This document shows, in pieces, positions 25,532 through 34,721 of a stretch of DNA of 64,000 nt; within the stretch, counting starts at the first letter, position 1; each line of letters starts with the position of its first letter. The position numbers and the translations under genes are program-made. The stretch comes from Streptococcus sp. 116-D4 (GTDB taxonomy: Bacteria; Bacillota; Bacilli; Lactobacillales; Streptococcaceae): positions 242,001 through 306,000 of the forward strand of contig NZ_AP021887.1 of the NCBI RefSeq assembly GCF_009731465.1, given 5' to 3'. The notes beneath the pieces are model-generated. The model had not been told where the DNA came from and did not search any database. It was given only the letters and a program-made list of their open reading frames with translations.

Positions 25532-27481
25532 ATGAAGAAATCAAAAGTTATGCTTTTTGGAGCTGTAGCTTTGACAGCAGGTTTAGCACTAGCAGCATGT
25601 GGGTCTTCCCAATCAAGTAATGCAGACAAGACTTACTCTTATATCTTTGTCAGCAACCCAGATACCTTGGATTATATTACCTCTACACGAGATTCTACAT
25701 CTAGTATCACAACCAACTTGATTGATGGGTTGTTGGAAAATGATCAGTACGGCAATCTCATCCCCTCTATGGCTGAGTCATGGACGGTGTCAAAAGATGG
25801 TTTGACCTACACCTATAAAATCCGTCAGGGGGCTAAATGGTACACTTCTGAAGGAGAAGAGTATGCGGATGTGACAGCCCATGACTTTGTGACGGGTCTT
25901 AAGTATGCGGCTGATAAAAAGGCTGAAAATTTGTATTTGGTACAAGACTCTATCAAAGGGCTAGCAGATTATGTTGAAGGGAAATCTTCTGATTTTGAAA
26001 CTGTTGGCGTTAAGGCAGTGGATGATTATACGCTACAATACACCCTCAACCAACCCGAGACTTATTGGAACTCTAAAACAACAGCAAGTATCCTTAATCC
26101 TGTAAATGAAGCCTTCTTGAAGTCTAAGGGAGAGGACTTTGGAAGTGTGACACCATCAAGTATCTTGTCAAATGGTCCTTACTTATTTAAATCTTTCTCA
26201 TCAAAATCTTTGATTGAATTTGATAAAAATCCTAATTACTGGGATAAGGACAATGTCAAAATTGAGAAAGTGAAGCTCTCTTTCTTTGACGGTTCTGACC
26301 AAGACAGCATTGCTAGAGGTTTCTTGGATGGTAACTATACAGATGGTCGTATTTTCCCAACAAGTTCAGTCTTTGCTGAACTCAAGAAGGGAAATGAGGA
26401 CAAGATTACCTATACACCGCAAAACTCAGTTACTTTCTACTATCTTTTCAACGTCAACCGCCAAAGCTACAAGCAAACTATGAAACAGACGGATAAGGAA
26501 AAGACAGATTCACGCGCAGCTATGCAAAATAAAGATTTCCGTCAGGCTATCAATTTTGCCTTTGACCGTCATGCCTATGCGGCGCAGACGAATGGTGAAG
26601 ATGGAGCAGACCGTATCTTGCGTAATACGATTACACCAAGTAACTTTGTTCAAGTTGGCGATAAGAACTTCGGTGACATTGTCAATGAGAAAATTGTCAA
26701 CTACGGTAAAGATTGGGCAAATATCAATCTAAACGATGGTAAGCAAGCCTTCTTTAACCCTGAAAAGGCCAAAGAGAAGTTTGCTAAGGCCAAAGAAAGT
26801 CTGCAAGCACAGGGAGTAACCTTCCCAATTCATTTGGATATGCCAGTTGACCAGACTGCTAAGTTGGATGTGCAACAAGCTGGATCTTTCAAACAAACAG
26901 TGGAAGAAACCCTTGGTAAGGATAATGTAGTCATTGATGTTATCCAACTTTCTCCAGATGAAAAAGACCAAGCAACCTACTTTGCAGATACAGCAGAACA
27001 AAAAGACTACGATATTGACATCTCAGGATGGGGTGGAGACTACTCAGATCCGAAGACTTACCTAGCCATTCTAGATCCAGAGACAGGTTCTCAGTTGAAA
27101 AACATGGGCTTGTCTGAAGGAAAAGACAAGGAAGTTAAGGACAAGATTGGTCTTTCTGACTACAAGAAACTCTTGGATCAGGCAGACGCTGAAATCACAG
27201 ATACTCAAGCTCGCTATGAAAAATATGCTGACGCTCAAGCCTGGTTGACAGATAGTGCCTTGTTCCTGCCAGTTCAAAGTGGTGGAGCTAATCCAATCTT
27301 CCGTAAGACTGTACCGTTTACAGGCCCATTCTCATTCGTTGGGAATAAAGGAAATGCGGACAACTACAAATATGTTGAATTGCAAAAAGAGCCAGTGACT
27401 GCTAAACAGTATCAAGAACTTTATGAAAAATGGCAAAAAGAAAAAGCTGAGTCAAATAAAAAAGCTCAGGAAGTGTACTGA
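25532..27481 (+). CDS. Oligopeptide-binding lipoprotein, Ali type, C-terminus cut by an IS
   Basis: A 649-residue solute-binding lipoprotein of the AmiA/AliA/AliB family. The signal peptide ends in a lipobox with the lipid-modified Cys23 (LALAACGSS). The SBP_bac_5 core carries blocks shared with AmiA in this window (DTLDYI, MAESWTVSKDGLTYTYKIRQ, TLNQPETYWN, FRQAINFAFDR). No permease genes are beside it, so it probably delivers peptides to the AmiCDEF importer. The gene is truncated: an IS inserted after codon 649 and the first three bases of the IS (TGA, 27479-27481) form the stop. The lost codons (KDLAKHVE) are found intact beyond the IS at 28909. The protein is probably still functional. 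Its RBS is GGAGA. Confidence 0.93.
   Translation: MKKSKVMLFGAVALTAGLALAACGSSQSSNADKTYSYIFVSNPDTLDYITSTRDSTSSITTNLIDGLLENDQYGNLIPSMAESWTVSKDGLTYTYKIRQGAKWYTSEGEEYADVTAHDFVTGLKYAADKKAENLYLVQDSIKGLADYVEGKSSDFETVGVKAVDDYTLQYTLNQPETYWNSKTTASILNPVNEAFLKSKGEDFGSVTPSSILSNGPYLFKSFSSKSLIEFDKNPNYWDKDNVKIEKVKLSFFDGSDQDSIARGFLDGNYTDGRIFPTSSVFAELKKGNEDKITYTPQNSVTFYYLFNVNRQSYKQTMKQTDKEKTDSRAAMQNKDFRQAINFAFDRHAYAAQTNGEDGADRILRNTITPSNFVQVGDKNFGDIVNEKIVNYGKDWANINLNDGKQAFFNPEKAKEKFAKAKESLQAQGVTFPIHLDMPVDQTAKLDVQQAGSFKQTVEETLGKDNVVIDVIQLSPDEKDQATYFADTAEQKDYDIDISGWGGDYSDPKTYLAILDPETGSQLKNMGLSEGKDKEVKDKIGLSDYKKLLDQADAEITDTQARYEKYADAQAWLTDSALFLPVQSGGANPIFRKTVPFTGPFSFVGNKGNADNYKYVELQKEPVTAKQYQELYEKWQKEKAESNKKAQEVY
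27475..27478. repeat. Left target-site duplication of the IS (GTAC)
   Basis: GTAC here and GTAC at 28905-28908 flank the IS directly, a 4-bp target duplication of the kind IS3-family elements make. Confidence 0.8.
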
Positions 27482-27504
27482 CCCCCAAAAGTTAGACAAT
27501 TAAT

Positions 27505-28338
27505 TTATTCAAAGGATTTAGTTCTGTATTGCACAGGACTGAGTCCTTTTAGTTTTACCTTAATTCGTTTATTGTTGTAGTAATCAATATAGTCTACAAT
27601 AGCTTGTTCCAATTGCTTAAGCGACTGAAGCGACTTCTCATAACCATAAAACATCTCCGATTTCAGAATGCCAAAGAAAGATTCCATCATACCGTTGTCT
27701 GGGCTGTTGCCCTTGCGTGACATAGATGGCTGAATTCCCTTGCTCTCTAGGAACCGATGATAAGAATCGTGTTGGTATTGCCAGCCCTGGTCACTGTGGA
27801 GAATCGTATTCTCGTAGTTTTTCTCTGTGAATGCCTGCTCCAACATCGTTTTTACTTGTTCTAAATTAGGCGAACAAGAAAGATTATAAGCGATGATTTC
27901 GCTGTTAAAACCATCTAAAACTGGAGATAAGTAAAGCTTTTGAGCGCTTGCTGGAATGGCAAATTCTGTCACATCCGTATAACACTTTTCCATTGGTTTC
28001 GATGCTTCAAACTGGCGTTGAATGAGATTCTCTGCCTTCTTGCCAACATCTCCTTTATGAGAAGAATACTTGCGTTTCTGTCGTATTTTAGCTTGTAAAT
28101 TGAGCACTTTCATCAAGCGCTGAACTCTTTTATGATTTACCAGATAACCACGATTTCTTAGTTCTAAATGAATCCGACGATAACCATAATTTCCCTTGTG
28201 TTCGATAAAGATGGATTGAATTTCAGCTTTAAGCTCTTGGTCCTTATCTGGTTTATCTAGCTGTTTCAAGTGATAGTAGTAGGTCGAACGTGCTAGTTTA
28301 ATGGCTTTTAGAAGAATATTTAACGAAAACTCAGTCAT
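27505..28338 (-). CDS. IS3-family transposase OrfB (DDE catalytic part)
   Basis: A 277-residue rve-type integrase-core protein. An N-terminal HTH_21 segment (KGNYGYRRIHLELRNRGYLVNHKRVQRLM) is followed by the catalytic triad: Asp in CYTDVTEF, Asp in ILHSDQGWQYQ, and Glu in MMESFFGILKSEMFYG, with the usual spacing. It overlaps orfA by one base (TAATG), so it could be made by re-initiation. Its frame is also open upstream through the A6G site at 28404-28410, allowing a fused OrfAB by -1 frameshifting. Confidence 0.94.
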   Translation of the reverse strand: MTEFSLNILLKAIKLARSTYYYHLKQLDKPDKDQELKAEIQSIFIEHKGNYGYRRIHLELRNRGYLVNHKRVQRLMKVLNLQAKIRQKRKYSSHKGDVGKKAENLIQRQFEASKPMEKCYTDVTEFAIPASAQKLYLSPVLDGFNSEIIAYNLSCSPNLEQVKTMLEQAFTEKNYENTILHSDQGWQYQHDSYHRFLESKGIQPSMSRKGNSPDNGMMESFFGILKSEMFYGYEKSLQSLKQLEQAIVDYIDYYNNKRIKVKLKGLSPVQYRTKSFE

Positions 28339-28853
28339 TAATTCTTGAATAATTTCTGTCTTTCTTCTTTCTCTTTTTCCTCCTTCAAGCGGAGTTCTCT
28401 CAACTTTTTTAGGATAGCATTCTCCGCTCTCAGATACTCGTTTTCTGCTTGAAGACGTTCTAATTCTGTCATATCTTCAAATCTCTTCTTTGGCTTACGT
28501 CCCATTTTAGATGGTCTCCCTTTTGTTTTCTCAACAATAGTATACCCGTTTTTCTTGTATTGTGCCACCCAATTTGGAAGCATACCACGATTTGGGAGAG
28601 CATATTCGAGAGAAACTCTATCTTGAGGCCAGTTTTCATGTAGGACTTTATGAATCATTTCTTGTTTTAATTCAGGAGAATAGTAACGATTTTTTCCTTT
28701 TTTGACGAACTCCATTCCGTAACGATCAATCAATTTAATCATGTACCTAAGATTAGAATTGTTTATCCCAAATTGATTTGAAAGCTTCTCCAAGCTATAT
28801 CCTTGTTTTCTAAGTTCATAGATCTGAACTTTATCATCATAAGTTAATTTCAT
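28338..28853 (-). CDS. IS3-family transposase OrfA (DNA-binding part)
   Basis: A 171-residue protein with two helix-turn-helix segments ([41 protein letters not shown]; then [27 protein letters not shown]...[14 protein letters not shown]) and a C-terminal leucine-zipper coiled coil ([36 protein letters not shown]). This is the usual IS150-group OrfA layout. I chose the ATG at 28853, just inside the right end; an in-frame extension would leave the IS. The frameshift site lies in the zipper. Confidence 0.92.
   Translation of the reverse strand: MKLTYDDKVQIYELRKQGYSLEKLSNQFGINNSNLRYMIKLIDRYGMEFVKKGKNRYYSPELKQEMIHKVLHENWPQDRVSLEYALPNRGMLPNWVAQYKKNGYTIVEKTKGRPSKMGRKPKKRFEDMTELERLQAENEYLRAENAILKKLRELRLKEEKEKEERQKLFKN
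28404..28410 (-). other. -1 programmed frameshift heptamer (A AAA AAG)
   Basis: On the minus strand, the orfA frame reads CTA AAA AAG TTG. The A-AAA-AAG heptamer is the standard IS3-family slip site, and after a -1 shift the frame runs without a stop into orfB. Confidence 0.8.
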
Positions 28854-28861
28854 AATAAAAA

Positions 28862-28902
28862 CACCCCAAAAATTAGATTTTTTCTGTCTAACTTTTGGGG
28901 TG
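28862..28902. repeat. Hairpin at the upstream end of the IS
   Basis: CACCCCAAAAATTAGA and TCTAACTTTTGGGGTG are inverted copies with one mismatch and a 9-base T-rich loop. The structure lies just upstream of orfA. RNA read in from outside would fold it, which could block translation or transcription of the transposase. Confidence 0.6.
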
Positions 28903-28904
28903 CG

Positions 28905-28935
28905 GTACAAAGATTTGGCAAAACATGTAGAATAA
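28905..28935 (+). pseudogene. Separated 3' end of the Ali-type gene
   Basis: After the right GTAC duplication the original reading frame resumes: AAA GAT TTG GCA AAA CAT GTA GAA TAA. This encodes KDLAKHVE, homologous to the AmiA C-terminus KELASHVK. It is the missing tail of the gene at 25532 and has no start codon of its own. Confidence 0.9.
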
Positions 28936-28977
28936 AGAAAAAGGGAGAAAGATGGTGCTACGCCTCTTTCTCTTTTT
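28936..28977 (+). terminator. Original terminator of the Ali-type gene
   Basis: AGAAAAAGGGAGAAAGA pairs with TCTTTCTCTTTTT. It lies directly after the displaced stop codon and is now separated from its gene by the IS. The tatD -10 box (TATAAT, 28980-28985) follows at once. Confidence 0.75.
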
Positions 28978-29013
28978 GGTATAATAGAAAGTAGAGAAAT
29001 GAGGTTAGAAGAA

Positions 29014-29787
29014 ATGATTTTTGATACACATACACACTTAAATGTAGAAGAATTTGCAGGACGTGAGGCAGAAGAAATTGCCTTGGCTGCTGAGATGGGT
29101 GTGACACAGATGAATATTGTTGGTTTTGATGAACCGACCATTGAGCGTGCTTTGGAGTTGGTAGATGAGTATGACCAGCTCTATGCGACAATCGGTTGGC
29201 ATCCGACAGAAGCAGGAACTTACACCGAGGAAGTCGAGGCTTACTTGTTGGATAAATTAAAACATCCCAAGGTTGTGGCTTTAGGTGAGATTGGATTGGA
29301 CTATCACTGGATGACGGCACCTAAAGAAGTGCAGGAGCAGGTTTTTCGTCGTCAGATTCAGCTGTCTAAGGAACTGGATTTGCCTTTTGTGGTTCACACC
29401 CGTGATGCGCTGGAAGATACTTATGAGATTATTAAGAGTGAAGGAGTTGGTCCACGTGGCGGGATCATGCATTCTTTTTCGGGAACTCTTGAATGGGCAG
29501 AGAAGTTTGTCGCGCTTGGCATGACTATTTCCTTCTCAGGAGTGGTGACTTTTAAGAAAGCAACTGATATCCAGGAAGCAGCTAAAAAACTTTCTTTGGA
29601 TAAGATTTTGGTGGAAACGGATGCCCCTTACCTAGCACCTGTACCCAAGCGTGGGCGTGAAAATAAGACAGCTTACACGCGCTATGTAGTGGACTTTATC
29701 GCGGATTTGCGTGAGATGACGACCGAGGAGTTAGCGGCAGCAACGACTGCAAATGCAGAAGGCATCTTTGGATTGGACAGCAAGTAA
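29014..29787 (+). CDS. tatD: TatD-family metal-dependent DNase
   Basis: A 257-residue TIM-barrel hydrolase (TatD/YabD type). Metal ligands are visible: DTHTHLN at the N-terminus, [12 protein letters not shown] (Glu near residue 94), FVVHTRDA and IMHSFSG, and [15 protein letters not shown]. These are 3'-5' exonucleases, often encoded beside ribonuclease M5. The start is taken as the ATG at 29014 with the GAGG site 9 bases upstream; the ATG at 28999 has no RBS. Its last base overlaps rnmV. Confidence 0.92.
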   Translation: MIFDTHTHLNVEEFAGREAEEIALAAEMGVTQMNIVGFDEPTIERALELVDEYDQLYATIGWHPTEAGTYTEEVEAYLLDKLKHPKVVALGEIGLDYHWMTAPKEVQEQVFRRQIQLSKELDLPFVVHTRDALEDTYEIIKSEGVGPRGGIMHSFSGTLEWAEKFVALGMTISFSGVVTFKKATDIQEAAKKLSLDKILVETDAPYLAPVPKRGRENKTAYTRYVVDFIADLREMTTEELAAATTANAEGIFGLDSK

Positions 29788-30353
29788 TGAAAGAAAAAAT
29801 TTCCCAAGTTATCGTGGTCGAAGGACGTGATGATACGGCCAATCTCAAACGTTATTTTGATGTGGAGACTTATGAGACAAGAGGTTCTGCTATCAATGAC
29901 CAGGATCTAGAGCGGATTCAGCGCCTGCATGAACTGCATGGAGTCATTGTCTTTACAGATCCTGACTTTAATGGGGAGCGGATTCGCCGCATGATTATGA
30001 CAGCCATTCCAACAGTTCAGCATGCTTTCCTCAAACGAGATGAAGCTGTTCCCAAGTCCAAGACCAAGGGGCGTTCTCTTGGAATCGAACATGCCAGCTA
30101 TGAAGACCTGAAAATGGCGCTAGCTCAGGTAACAGAACAATTTGAACATGAGAGCCAGTTTGATATCAGTCGTAGCGACTTGATTCGCCTTGGTTTTCTA
30201 GCGGGAGCAGATAGTCGTAAGCGCAGAGAGTATTTGGGAGAGGCTCTCCGAATCGGCTATTCCAACGGTAAGCAACTTCTCAAACGCCTAGAGTTATTTG
30301 GAATCAGCTTGGCAGAAGTGGAAGGGGCTATGAAATCTTATGAGGATAGCTAA
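29787..30353 (+). CDS. rnmV: Ribonuclease M5
   Basis: A 188-residue Toprim-domain nuclease. Toprim motifs are VVEGRDDTANLKRYF (Glu near residue 12) and VIVFTDPDFNGERIRRMI (Asp-x-Asp). RNase M5 makes the final cleavages of 5S rRNA precursors bound to L18. The start overlaps the tatD stop (TAATG), and ksgA follows; tatD-rnmV-ksgA-rsgA is a conserved firmicute order. There is no frame damage. Confidence 0.94.
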   Translation: MKEKISQVIVVEGRDDTANLKRYFDVETYETRGSAINDQDLERIQRLHELHGVIVFTDPDFNGERIRRMIMTAIPTVQHAFLKRDEAVPKSKTKGRSLGIEHASYEDLKMALAQVTEQFEHESQFDISRSDLIRLGFLAGADSRKRREYLGEALRIGYSNGKQLLKRLELFGISLAEVEGAMKSYEDS

Positions 30354-30418
30354 GCAGACCCCAAAATACAAGGGGAATGTGTTACAATAGTAGTAACAGA
30401 TAATAGAAAAGAGAATAG

Positions 30419-31291
30419 ATGAGAATTGCAGATTATAGCGTGACCAAGGCAGTGCTGGAGCGTCACGGTTTTACCTTTAAAAAATCCTTTGGGCAAAATT
30501 TCTTGACGGATACCAACATCCTTCAAAAAATCGTAGATACGGCTGAGATTGATGATCAGGTTAATGTCATCGAAATCGGGCCAGGCATTGGTGCCTTGAC
30601 CGAGTTTTTGGCAGAGCGTGCGGCAGAGGTCATGGCCTTTGAGATCGACCACCGTTTGGTACCGATTTTGGCAGATACCCTGCGTGATTTTGACAATGTG
30701 ACAGTGGTTAACGAAGACATTCTCAAAGTCGATTTGGCGCAACATATCCAGAATTTTAAAAATCCTGACCTGTCCATCAAGGTAGTAGCCAACTTGCCTT
30801 ACTACATCACAACGCCTATTCTCATGCACTTGATTGAAAGTGGCATTCCTTTTAGTGAGTTTGTGGTCATGATGCAAAAAGAGGTAGCTGACCGCATCTC
30901 AGCGCAGCCAAATACTAAGGCATATGGTAGCTTGTCGATTGCGGTGCAGTATTACATGGCTGCCAAGGTTGCCTTTATCGTACCTCGTACGGTCTTTGTG
31001 CCAGCGCCAAATGTGGACTCGGCTATCCTGAAAATGGTGCGTCGTCCAGAACCGGCGGTTGCGGTTGAAGATGAGAACTTCTTCTTTAAGGTTTCTAAGG
31101 CTAGTTTCACCCATCGTCGTAAGACCTTGTGGAACAATTTGACAGGTTACTTTGGGAAAACTGAGGAAATCAAGGACAAATTGACCAAGGCTTTGGACCA
31201 AGCAGGTTTGTCACCAAGTGTACGTGGGGAAGCTCTCAGTTTGGAAGAGTTTGCCAGCCTAGCAGATGCGCTTAAAGGACAAGGACTCTAA
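30419..31291 (+). CDS. ksgA: 16S rRNA dimethyladenosine transferase
   Basis: A 290-residue KsgA/RsmA methyltransferase that dimethylates the two adjacent adenosines near the 3' end of 16S rRNA using SAM. Motifs: [11 protein letters not shown]-binding [17 protein letters not shown] (residues 45-61), catalytic [10 protein letters not shown], and [12 protein letters not shown]. The ATG at 30419 follows AAAGAGAAT. Loss of this gene is known to give kasugamycin resistance. It is followed directly by rsgA. Confidence 0.96.
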   Translation: MRIADYSVTKAVLERHGFTFKKSFGQNFLTDTNILQKIVDTAEIDDQVNVIEIGPGIGALTEFLAERAAEVMAFEIDHRLVPILADTLRDFDNVTVVNEDILKVDLAQHIQNFKNPDLSIKVVANLPYYITTPILMHLIESGIPFSEFVVMMQKEVADRISAQPNTKAYGSLSIAVQYYMAAKVAFIVPRTVFVPAPNVDSAILKMVRRPEPAVAVEDENFFFKVSKASFTHRRKTLWNNLTGYFGKTEEIKDKLTKALDQAGLSPSVRGEALSLEEFASLADALKGQGL

Positions 31292-31292
31292 G

Positions 31293-32171
31293 ATGCAGGG
31301 ACAAATCATTAAAGCCTTGGCTGGGTTCTACTATGTGGAAAGTGATGACCAAGTTTATCAGACGCGCGCGCGTGGGAATTTCCGTAAAAAAGGTCATACC
31401 CCTTACGTTGGGGACTGGGTAGATTTCTCTGCCGAGGAAAATTCAGAAGGCTACATTCTCAAGATTCATGAACGGAAAAACAGTCTGGTCCGTCCGCCCA
31501 TTGTCAATATTGACCAAGCTGTAGTAATCATGTCCGTCAAAGAACCTGATTTTAACAGCAATTTGCTGGATCGTTTCTTGGTTCTTTTGGAGCACAAGGA
31601 CATCCATCCCATCGTCTATATTTCCAAAATGGATTTGTTGGAAGATAGGGGAGAACTGGATTTTTATGAACAGACTTATGGTGATATTGGCTACGACTTT
31701 GTGACCAGTAAGGAAGAACTTTTGCCCTTGTTAACAGGCAAGGTTACAGTTTTTATGGGCCAGACAGGTGTTGGGAAATCAACTCTTCTCAATAAAATCG
31801 CACCAGATCTCAATCTTGAAACAGGAGAAATTTCAGACAGTCTGGGTCGTGGGCGCCATACCACTCGAGCTGTTAGTTTTTACAACCTCAATGGGGGTAA
31901 AATCGCAGACACACCAGGCTTTTCATCACTGGATTATGAAGTATCAACGGCTGAAGACCTCAATCAAGCCTTTCCAGAGATTGCTAGTGTCAGTCGAGAC
32001 TGCAAATTCCGCACTTGTACCCATACCCATGAGCCGTCTTGCGCAGTCAAGCCGGCTGTAGAAGAAGGAATTATTGCCACCTTCCGTTTTGACAACTACC
32101 TGCAATTCCTCAGTGAGATTGAAAATCGCAGAGAAACCTATAAAAAAGTCAGCAAAAAAATACCAAAATAA
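31293..32171 (+). CDS. rsgA: Ribosome small-subunit GTPase A
   Basis: A 292-residue circularly permuted GTPase that helps mature the 30S subunit. It has an N-terminal OB fold ([14 protein letters not shown]...GDWVDF), then G4 YISKMDLL before G1 [12 protein letters not shown] and G3 DTPGFSS, the permuted order. A C-terminal zinc finger follows ([17 protein letters not shown]). The ATG at 31293, two bases after ksgA, has AAGGA seven bases upstream; an earlier in-frame start inside ksgA is rejected. Confidence 0.95.
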   Translation: MQGQIIKALAGFYYVESDDQVYQTRARGNFRKKGHTPYVGDWVDFSAEENSEGYILKIHERKNSLVRPPIVNIDQAVVIMSVKEPDFNSNLLDRFLVLLEHKDIHPIVYISKMDLLEDRGELDFYEQTYGDIGYDFVTSKEELLPLLTGKVTVFMGQTGVGKSTLLNKIAPDLNLETGEISDSLGRGRHTTRAVSFYNLNGGKIADTPGFSSLDYEVSTAEDLNQAFPEIASVSRDCKFRTCTHTHEPSCAVKPAVEEGIIATFRFDNYLQFLSEIENRRETYKKVSKKIPK

Positions 32172-32181
32172 GGAGAAACCT

Positions 32182-32838
32182 ATGTCTCAATACAAGATTG
32201 CTCCGTCAATTCTGGCAGCAGATTATGCCAACTTTGAACGTGAAATCAAACGCCTAGAAGCAACTGGGGCAGAGTATGCCCATATCGATATCATGGATGG
32301 CCATTTTGTGCCACAAATCAGTTTTGGTGCAGGTGTGGTCGAGGCTCTTCGTCCTCATAGCAAAATGGTCTTTGACTGCCATTTGATGGTGGCGAATCCA
32401 GAGCATCATTTAGAGGATTTTGCGCGTGCAGGTGCGGATATCATCAGTATCCATGTGGAAGCAACGCCCCATATCCATGGTGCCCTCCAAAAAATTCGTT
32501 CACTCGGCGTTAAGCCTTCAGTTGTTATCAATCCTGGCACACCAGTTGAGGCCATCAAGCACGTCCTCCATCTAGTTGACCAAGTTTTAGTCATGACAGT
32601 TAACCCAGGCTTTGGTGGGCAAGCCTTTCTACCAGAGACCATGGATAAGGTCCGTGAGTTGGTTGCTCTGCGTGATGAAAAAGGCTTGAACTTTGAAATC
32701 GAAGTGGATGGCGGGATTGATGATCAAACGATTGCTCAGGCTAAAGAAGCTGGTGCGACCGTTTTTGTAGCAGGTTCCTATGTCTTTAGGGGAGATGTCA
32801 ATGAGCGATTACAAACTCTCAGAAAACAACTGGACTAG
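32182..32838 (+). CDS. rpe: Ribulose-phosphate 3-epimerase
   Basis: A 218-residue TIM-barrel epimerase of the pentose phosphate pathway (ribulose-5-P to xylulose-5-P). Visible: IAPSILAADYANFE, HIDIMDGHFVPQISFG with metal-binding His and Asp, CHLMVANPEHHLEDFARAGAD, VMTVNPGFGGQAF and EVDGGIDDQT with catalytic Asp. The ATG at 32182 follows AGGAGA; a longer frame overlapping rsgA is rejected. The 3' end overlaps thiN by 38 bases. Confidence 0.95.
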   Translation: MSQYKIAPSILAADYANFEREIKRLEATGAEYAHIDIMDGHFVPQISFGAGVVEALRPHSKMVFDCHLMVANPEHHLEDFARAGADIISIHVEATPHIHGALQKIRSLGVKPSVVINPGTPVEAIKHVLHLVDQVLVMTVNPGFGGQAFLPETMDKVRELVALRDEKGLNFEIEVDGGIDDQTIAQAKEAGATVFVAGSYVFRGDVNERLQTLRKQLD

Positions 32839-33463
32839 GGTTGCCGTTTTTGCAGGCGGAGACCGAGGACACTACATGACGGATTTTGATTGCTTTGTCG
32901 GTGTGGATCGAGGCTCGCTCTGGGTCTTGGAGGAAAACCTACCTCTTACTCTAGCGGTTGGAGATTTTGATTCTGTCACTGGAGAAGAGCGACAAGTGAT
33001 TCAAAAATGTACCCAGCAGTTTGTCCAAGCTCATCCGGAAAAAGATGACACGGATCTGGAATTGGCTCTCTTAACCATCTTTGAGAAAAATCCTCAGGCT
33101 CAGGTCACTATTTTCGGTGCTTTGGGTGGCCGTATCGACCATATGCTGGCCAATGTCTTTCTGCCTAGTAATCCCAAGTTGGCACCTTATATGCGCCAGA
33201 TAGCGATTGAGGACGGGCAAAATTTGATTGCCTATTGTCCAGAAGGGACCAGTCAGCTAGAACCTCGTTCAGACTACGACTATCTAGCCTTTATGCCAGT
33301 TCGGGATAGCCAGTTGACCATTATCGGTGCTAAGTATGAGTTGACAGAGGAAAATTTTTTCTTTAAAAAAGTGTACGCTTCTAACGAATATATAGATAGG
33401 GAAGTTTCGGTGACTTGCCCAGATGGTTATGTGGTCGTGCTGCATAGTAAGGACAGGAGGTAG
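32801..33463 (+). CDS. thiN: Thiamine pyrophosphokinase
   Basis: A 220-residue thiamine pyrophosphokinase, moving pyrophosphate from ATP to thiamine. Motifs: VAVFAGGDRGHY, DCFVGVDRGSLWVLE, AVGDFDSVTGEE, HPEKDDTDLELAL and IFGALGGRIDHMLANVF. The start at 32801 has AGGGGAG six bases upstream inside rpe, so the genes overlap and translation may be coupled. The stop touches the RBS of rmuC. The rsgA-rpe-thiN order is common in Firmicutes. Confidence 0.93.
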   Translation: MSDYKLSENNWTRVAVFAGGDRGHYMTDFDCFVGVDRGSLWVLEENLPLTLAVGDFDSVTGEERQVIQKCTQQFVQAHPEKDDTDLELALLTIFEKNPQAQVTIFGALGGRIDHMLANVFLPSNPKLAPYMRQIAIEDGQNLIAYCPEGTSQLEPRSDYDYLAFMPVRDSQLTIIGAKYELTEENFFFKKVYASNEYIDREVSVTCPDGYVVVLHSKDRR

Positions 33464-33464
33464 G

Positions 33465-34721
33465 ATGGAAAGTTTACTTGTTCTATTATTGATTGCCAAC
33501 CTAGCTGGACTCTTTCTGATTTGGCAAAGGCAGGATAAGCAGGAGAAATATCTGACCAAGAGTTTAGAAGACCAGGCAGATAATCTTTCAGATCAGCTGG
33601 ATTATCGCTTTGAACAAGCCAGACAAGCTAGCCAATTAGATCAAAAAGACTTGGAAGTGGCTGTCAGCGATCGCCTGCAAGAAGTTCGAATCGAGTTGCA
33701 CCAAGGCTTAACTCAAATCCGTCAAGAAATGACAGATAATCTCCTCCAAACCAGAGACAAGACCGACCAACGTCTCCAAGCCTTGCAGGAATCAAATGAG
33801 CAACGCCTAGAACAAATGCGTCAAACGGTTGAGGAAAAGTTAGAAAAGACTTTGCAAACACGCTTGCAGGCCTCTTTTGAGACAGTTTCCAAGCAACTGG
33901 AATCAGTCAATCGTGGTCTAGGTGAAATGCAGACAGTTGCCCGTGATGTCGGAGCTCTCAACAAGGTTCTCTCAGGGACTAAAACTCGAGGAATTTTGGG
34001 AGAATTGCAACTGGGGCAGATTATCGAAGATATCATGACACCTGCCCAGTATGAGCGAGAATACGCAACGGTTGAAAACTCCAGTGAACGAGTGGAGTAT
34101 GCTATCAAGTTACCCGGACAGGGTGATCAGGAATACGTCTATCTACCAATTGACTCCAAGTTTCCACTGGCAGATTATTACCGCCTAGAAGAAGCCTATG
34201 AAGCAGGTGACAAGGACGAAATCGAACGCTGTCGTAAGTCACTCTTAGCCAGCGTCAAGCGCTTTGCCAAGGATATTAGAAATAAGTACATTGCGCCGCC
34301 TCGGACGACCAATTTTGGAATTTTGTTTGTCCCGACAGAAGGTCTCTACTCAGAAATCGTCCGCAATCCGGTCTTCTTTGATGAATTGAGACGGGAGGAG
34401 CAGATTATTGTTGCAGGGCCAAGTACCCTATCAGCCCTCCTCAATTCCCTATCAGTTGGTTTCAAAACTCTCAATATCCAAAAGAGTGCCGACCATATTA
34501 GTAAAACCCTAGCTAGTGTCAAAACCGAATTTGGTAAGTTTGGTGGCATTCTGGTCAAGGCACAAAAACATCTCCAACATGCCTCTGGCAATATTGATGA
34601 ACTATTAAACCGTCGTACTACAGCTATCGAGCGAACGCTTCGTCACATTGAGTTATCAGAAGGTGAGCCTATGCTTGATTTGCTCCAATTTCAAGAAGAT
34701 GAGGAAGAATATGAAGATTAG
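33465..34721 (+). CDS. rmuC: RmuC-family DNA recombination protein
   Basis: A 418-residue protein with an N-terminal membrane anchor (SLLVLLLIANLAGLFLIW), a long coiled coil (residues 30-150, rich in Gln/Glu/Leu), and the RmuC nuclease-like domain (TKTRGILGELQLGQIIEDIM, YLPIDSKFPLADYYRLEEAY, APPRTTNFGILFVPTEGLYSE). RmuC limits inversions at short inverted repeats in E. coli. The ATG at 33465 has GGAGG directly upstream. It overlaps yhaM by 11 bases. Confidence 0.92.
   Translation: MESLLVLLLIANLAGLFLIWQRQDKQEKYLTKSLEDQADNLSDQLDYRFEQARQASQLDQKDLEVAVSDRLQEVRIELHQGLTQIRQEMTDNLLQTRDKTDQRLQALQESNEQRLEQMRQTVEEKLEKTLQTRLQASFETVSKQLESVNRGLGEMQTVARDVGALNKVLSGTKTRGILGELQLGQIIEDIMTPAQYEREYATVENSSERVEYAIKLPGQGDQEYVYLPIDSKFPLADYYRLEEAYEAGDKDEIERCRKSLLASVKRFAKDIRNKYIAPPRTTNFGILFVPTEGLYSEIVRNPVFFDELRREEQIIVAGPSTLSALLNSLSVGFKTLNIQKSADHISKTLASVKTEFGKFGGILVKAQKHLQHASGNIDELLNRRTTAIERTLRHIELSEGEPMLDLLQFQEDEEEYED

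Larger units (their letters stand above)
27479..28904 (-). mobile_element. IS3-family insertion sequence (IS150-like group), 1426 bp, intact
   Basis: The terminal inverted repeats are TGACCCCCAAAAGTTAGACA (27479-27498) and, inverted at 28885-28904, a copy with three differences near the tip. GTAC direct repeats flank it. It carries two overlapping transposase frames on the minus strand with an A6G frameshift site. Both frames and the DDE residues are intact, so it may be active. The insertion into the Ali gene is clean, with the host sequence resuming exactly after the duplication. I cannot name the exact IS. Confidence 0.93.
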
